Origin: Bacteroidota bacterium
Lineage (GTDB): Bacteria > Bacteroidota > Ignavibacteria > UBA10030 > UBA6906
Reading direction: 5' to 3'
Assembly: GCA_017860555.1 (NCBI GenBank)
Contig: JAGDMJ010000140.1
Span: 1-7,985 of the forward strand
DNA: 7,985 nucleotides
In this document: positions 6,950 through 7,985 of the stretch, in pieces
Position numbering within the stretch: the first letter of the stretch is position 1
How the letters are laid out: each line of letters opens with the position of its first letter
The notes under the pieces: generated by a model
Database searches by the model: none
What the model was told of the DNA's origin: nothing
Seen by the model: only the letters and a program-made list of their open reading frames with translations
Position numbers and translations under genes: made by a program

Positions 6950-6987
6950 AAAATGCGGGGTGAGGAGAGGGTCTCACCAACATTATC

Positions 6988-6991
6988 GAGG
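6988..6991 (+). promoter_or_regulatory. Ribosome binding site that favours the aminotransferase start at 6998
   Basis: GAGG lies six bases before the ATG at 6998, the start that matches the N-terminus of relatives (Met-Lys-x-x-Met-Val-Asp). The in-frame ATGs at 6953 and 6992 are alternatives: the one at 6953 has GAGGG four bases upstream inside the heptamer array but would add 15 residues with no family counterpart. Confidence 0.5.
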
Positions 6992-6997
6992 ATGGTT

Positions 6998-7985
6998 ATG
7001 AAACTGCAGATGGTCGATGTGGTCGGTCAGTATGTGAAAATAAAACCGGATATCGACAACGCAATTCATCGTGTGCTGGATTCCGGCAATTTCATCCAGG
7101 GCAAGGAGGTGGGAGAGTTTGAGTGCCAGGTTGCCGAGTATTTGGGCATGCGCTATGCGGCAGGATGCGCGTCCGGGACCGACGCGCTGCAGATCGCGAT
7201 GATGGCCCTGGGAATCGGACAGGGGGATGAGGTGATCACCACGCCGTTTACCTTTGTCGCGACAGCGGAGACCATTGCCATCCTTGGCGCACGGCCGGTG
7301 TACGTGGACATTGATCCCCGGACGTTCAACCTGAGTCCGTCCCTGGTGGAGAAGGCGATCACGTCGCGCACCAGGGCGATCATCCCGGTGCACCTGTACG
7401 GCCAGCCTGCCGATATGGATGCGATCATGGATATCGCCCGACGCAACGGCCTGAAAGTCATCGAAGATGCAGCGCAGGCCATGGGCGCGTCGTACAAAGC
7501 AAAGAAGGTCTGTACTTTTGGGGATATCGGATGCATCAGCTTCTTCCCAAGCAAGAACCTGGGCTGTTTCGGAGACGGGGGGATGATGGTGACTGGTGAC
7601 GAAGAACTCTGGAAACGGATGAAAATGATCGCGTCGCATGGGTCGAAAGAACGATACTATCATGAGGTGCTCGGTGTGAACAGCCGTCTCGACACTATCC
7701 AGGCGGCGATCCTTTCGGTGAAGCTCCGCCATCTGGAAGAGTACAACTCGCAGCGGCAGGTCGCGGCATCCCGCTACGACAACCTGTTGAAGGGTGCCCC
7801 CGTCGTGACTCCTTCTATCGATCCGAAATGCCAGCATATCTTCCACCAGTACACACTCCGGGCTCCGCGAAGAGACGCGCTGGCGGCCTTCTTGAAGGAG
7901 AAAGGCATCCCTCACGCGGTGTACTATCCGGTGCCGCTGCACCTGCAGAAAGCGTATGCATCATCCGGGAACAGGAAAGGGGATT
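6998..7985 (+). CDS. DegT/DnrJ/EryC1/StrS family sugar aminotransferase, WbpE-like (3' end beyond window)
   Basis: A PLP-dependent enzyme that converts a keto group on a nucleotide sugar to an amine, with glutamate the usual donor. The first 329 residues are in view; the family is about 360-400 long, so only the C-terminus is missing. Seen: SGTDALQIAMMALG (59-72, cofactor phosphate-binding), TPFTFVATAETIAILGARPV (82-101), VEDAAQ-type segment IEDAAQAMGA (155-164) with Asp157 and Gln160, ISFFPSKNLG (180-189) with the Schiff-base Lys186, GDGG (192-195), NSRLDTIQAAIL (228-239), and YYPVPLHLQKAY (309-320). As I recall it, WbpE from Pseudomonas aeruginosa, which aminates UDP-2-acetamido-3-keto-glucuronate on the way to diacetamido-uronic acids, is closely similar in TAET, VDIDPRT, FFPSK-LGC-GDGG and NSRLDT. 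WbpE is therefore the best functional guess; 4-amination, as in other DegT enzymes, remains possible. It is in the same orientation as the rest of the operon. Confidence 0.9.
   Translation, partial: MKLQMVDVVGQYVKIKPDIDNAIHRVLDSGNFIQGKEVGEFECQVAEYLGMRYAAGCASGTDALQIAMMALGIGQGDEVITTPFTFVATAETIAILGARPVYVDIDPRTFNLSPSLVEKAITSRTRAIIPVHLYGQPADMDAIMDIARRNGLKVIEDAAQAMGASYKAKKVCTFGDIGCISFFPSKNLGCFGDGGMMVTGDEELWKRMKMIASHGSKERYYHEVLGVNSRLDTIQAAILSVKLRHLEEYNSQRQVAASRYDNLLKGAPVVTPSIDPKCQHIFHQYTLRAPRRDALAAFLKEKGIPHAVYYPVPLHLQKAYASSGNRKGD

Noticed and set aside
6917..6997. Possible transcription terminator between the fused transferase and aminotransferase genes
   Set aside because: The gap is almost all purines on the + strand and cannot form a stable stem, and there is no T-run; read-through into the next gene is more likely.
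6983..7942. 319-codon open frame on the - strand opposite the aminotransferase
   Set aside because: The + strand frame here holds the full set of PLP-enzyme motifs including the catalytic Lys; the antisense frame has no recognisable features.

Overview
The window is a single-strand run of polysaccharide-assembly genes, all on the + strand, from a GC-rich bacterium. The content (two glycosyltransferase folds, an extended short-chain dehydrogenase/reductase, an undecaprenyl-phosphate-dependent initiator and a sugar aminotransferase) is typical of an O-antigen, capsule or exopolysaccharide locus. No ribosomal or other strongly taxonomic gene is present, so I do not name a lineage. A Gram-negative environmental bacterium is the most natural guess, but the sequence does not prove it.

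Layout: (1) 3-938, GT-A fold family 2 glycosyltransferase; (2) 935-2089, GT-B fold family 4 glycosyltransferase, overlapping the first by ATGA; (3) 2115-3167, NAD-dependent epimerase/dehydratase related to CDP-paratose/CDP-tyvelose 2-epimerase; (4) 3170-4429, WbuB-like family 4 glycosyltransferase; (5) 4433-6916, an 827-residue protein joining a WecA/MraY-type polytopic phosphoglycosyl transferase to a complete WbaP-type monotopic one; (6) 6998 to the window edge, a DegT/WbpE-like PLP aminotransferase without its 3' end. Junctions 1 to 5 are -4, 25, 2 and 3 bases, which indicates one operon with translational coupling. The only longer gap (81 bases, before gene 6) starts with five tandem copies of a purine heptamer, AGAGGGA, the first overlapping the stop codon of gene 5. 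I see no rho-independent terminator and no convincing promoter anywhere in the window.

How the genes fit together: the aminotransferase and the epimerase-like protein would help make or tailor activated sugars. The fused protein would load the first sugar phosphate onto undecaprenyl phosphate at the inner face of the membrane. The three glycosyltransferases would then extend the lipid-linked repeat unit. Flippase, polymerase and export genes are not in view.

The most unusual element is gene 5. Two evolutionarily unrelated classes of phosphoglycosyl transferase, which normally act as alternative initiators, lie in one uninterrupted reading frame with the signature residues of both intact. Second-tier oddities are Phe at the usual catalytic Tyr position of the epimerase-like protein, the heptamer repeat with two possible starts for the aminotransferase, and a perfect 10-bp hairpin inside gene 4.
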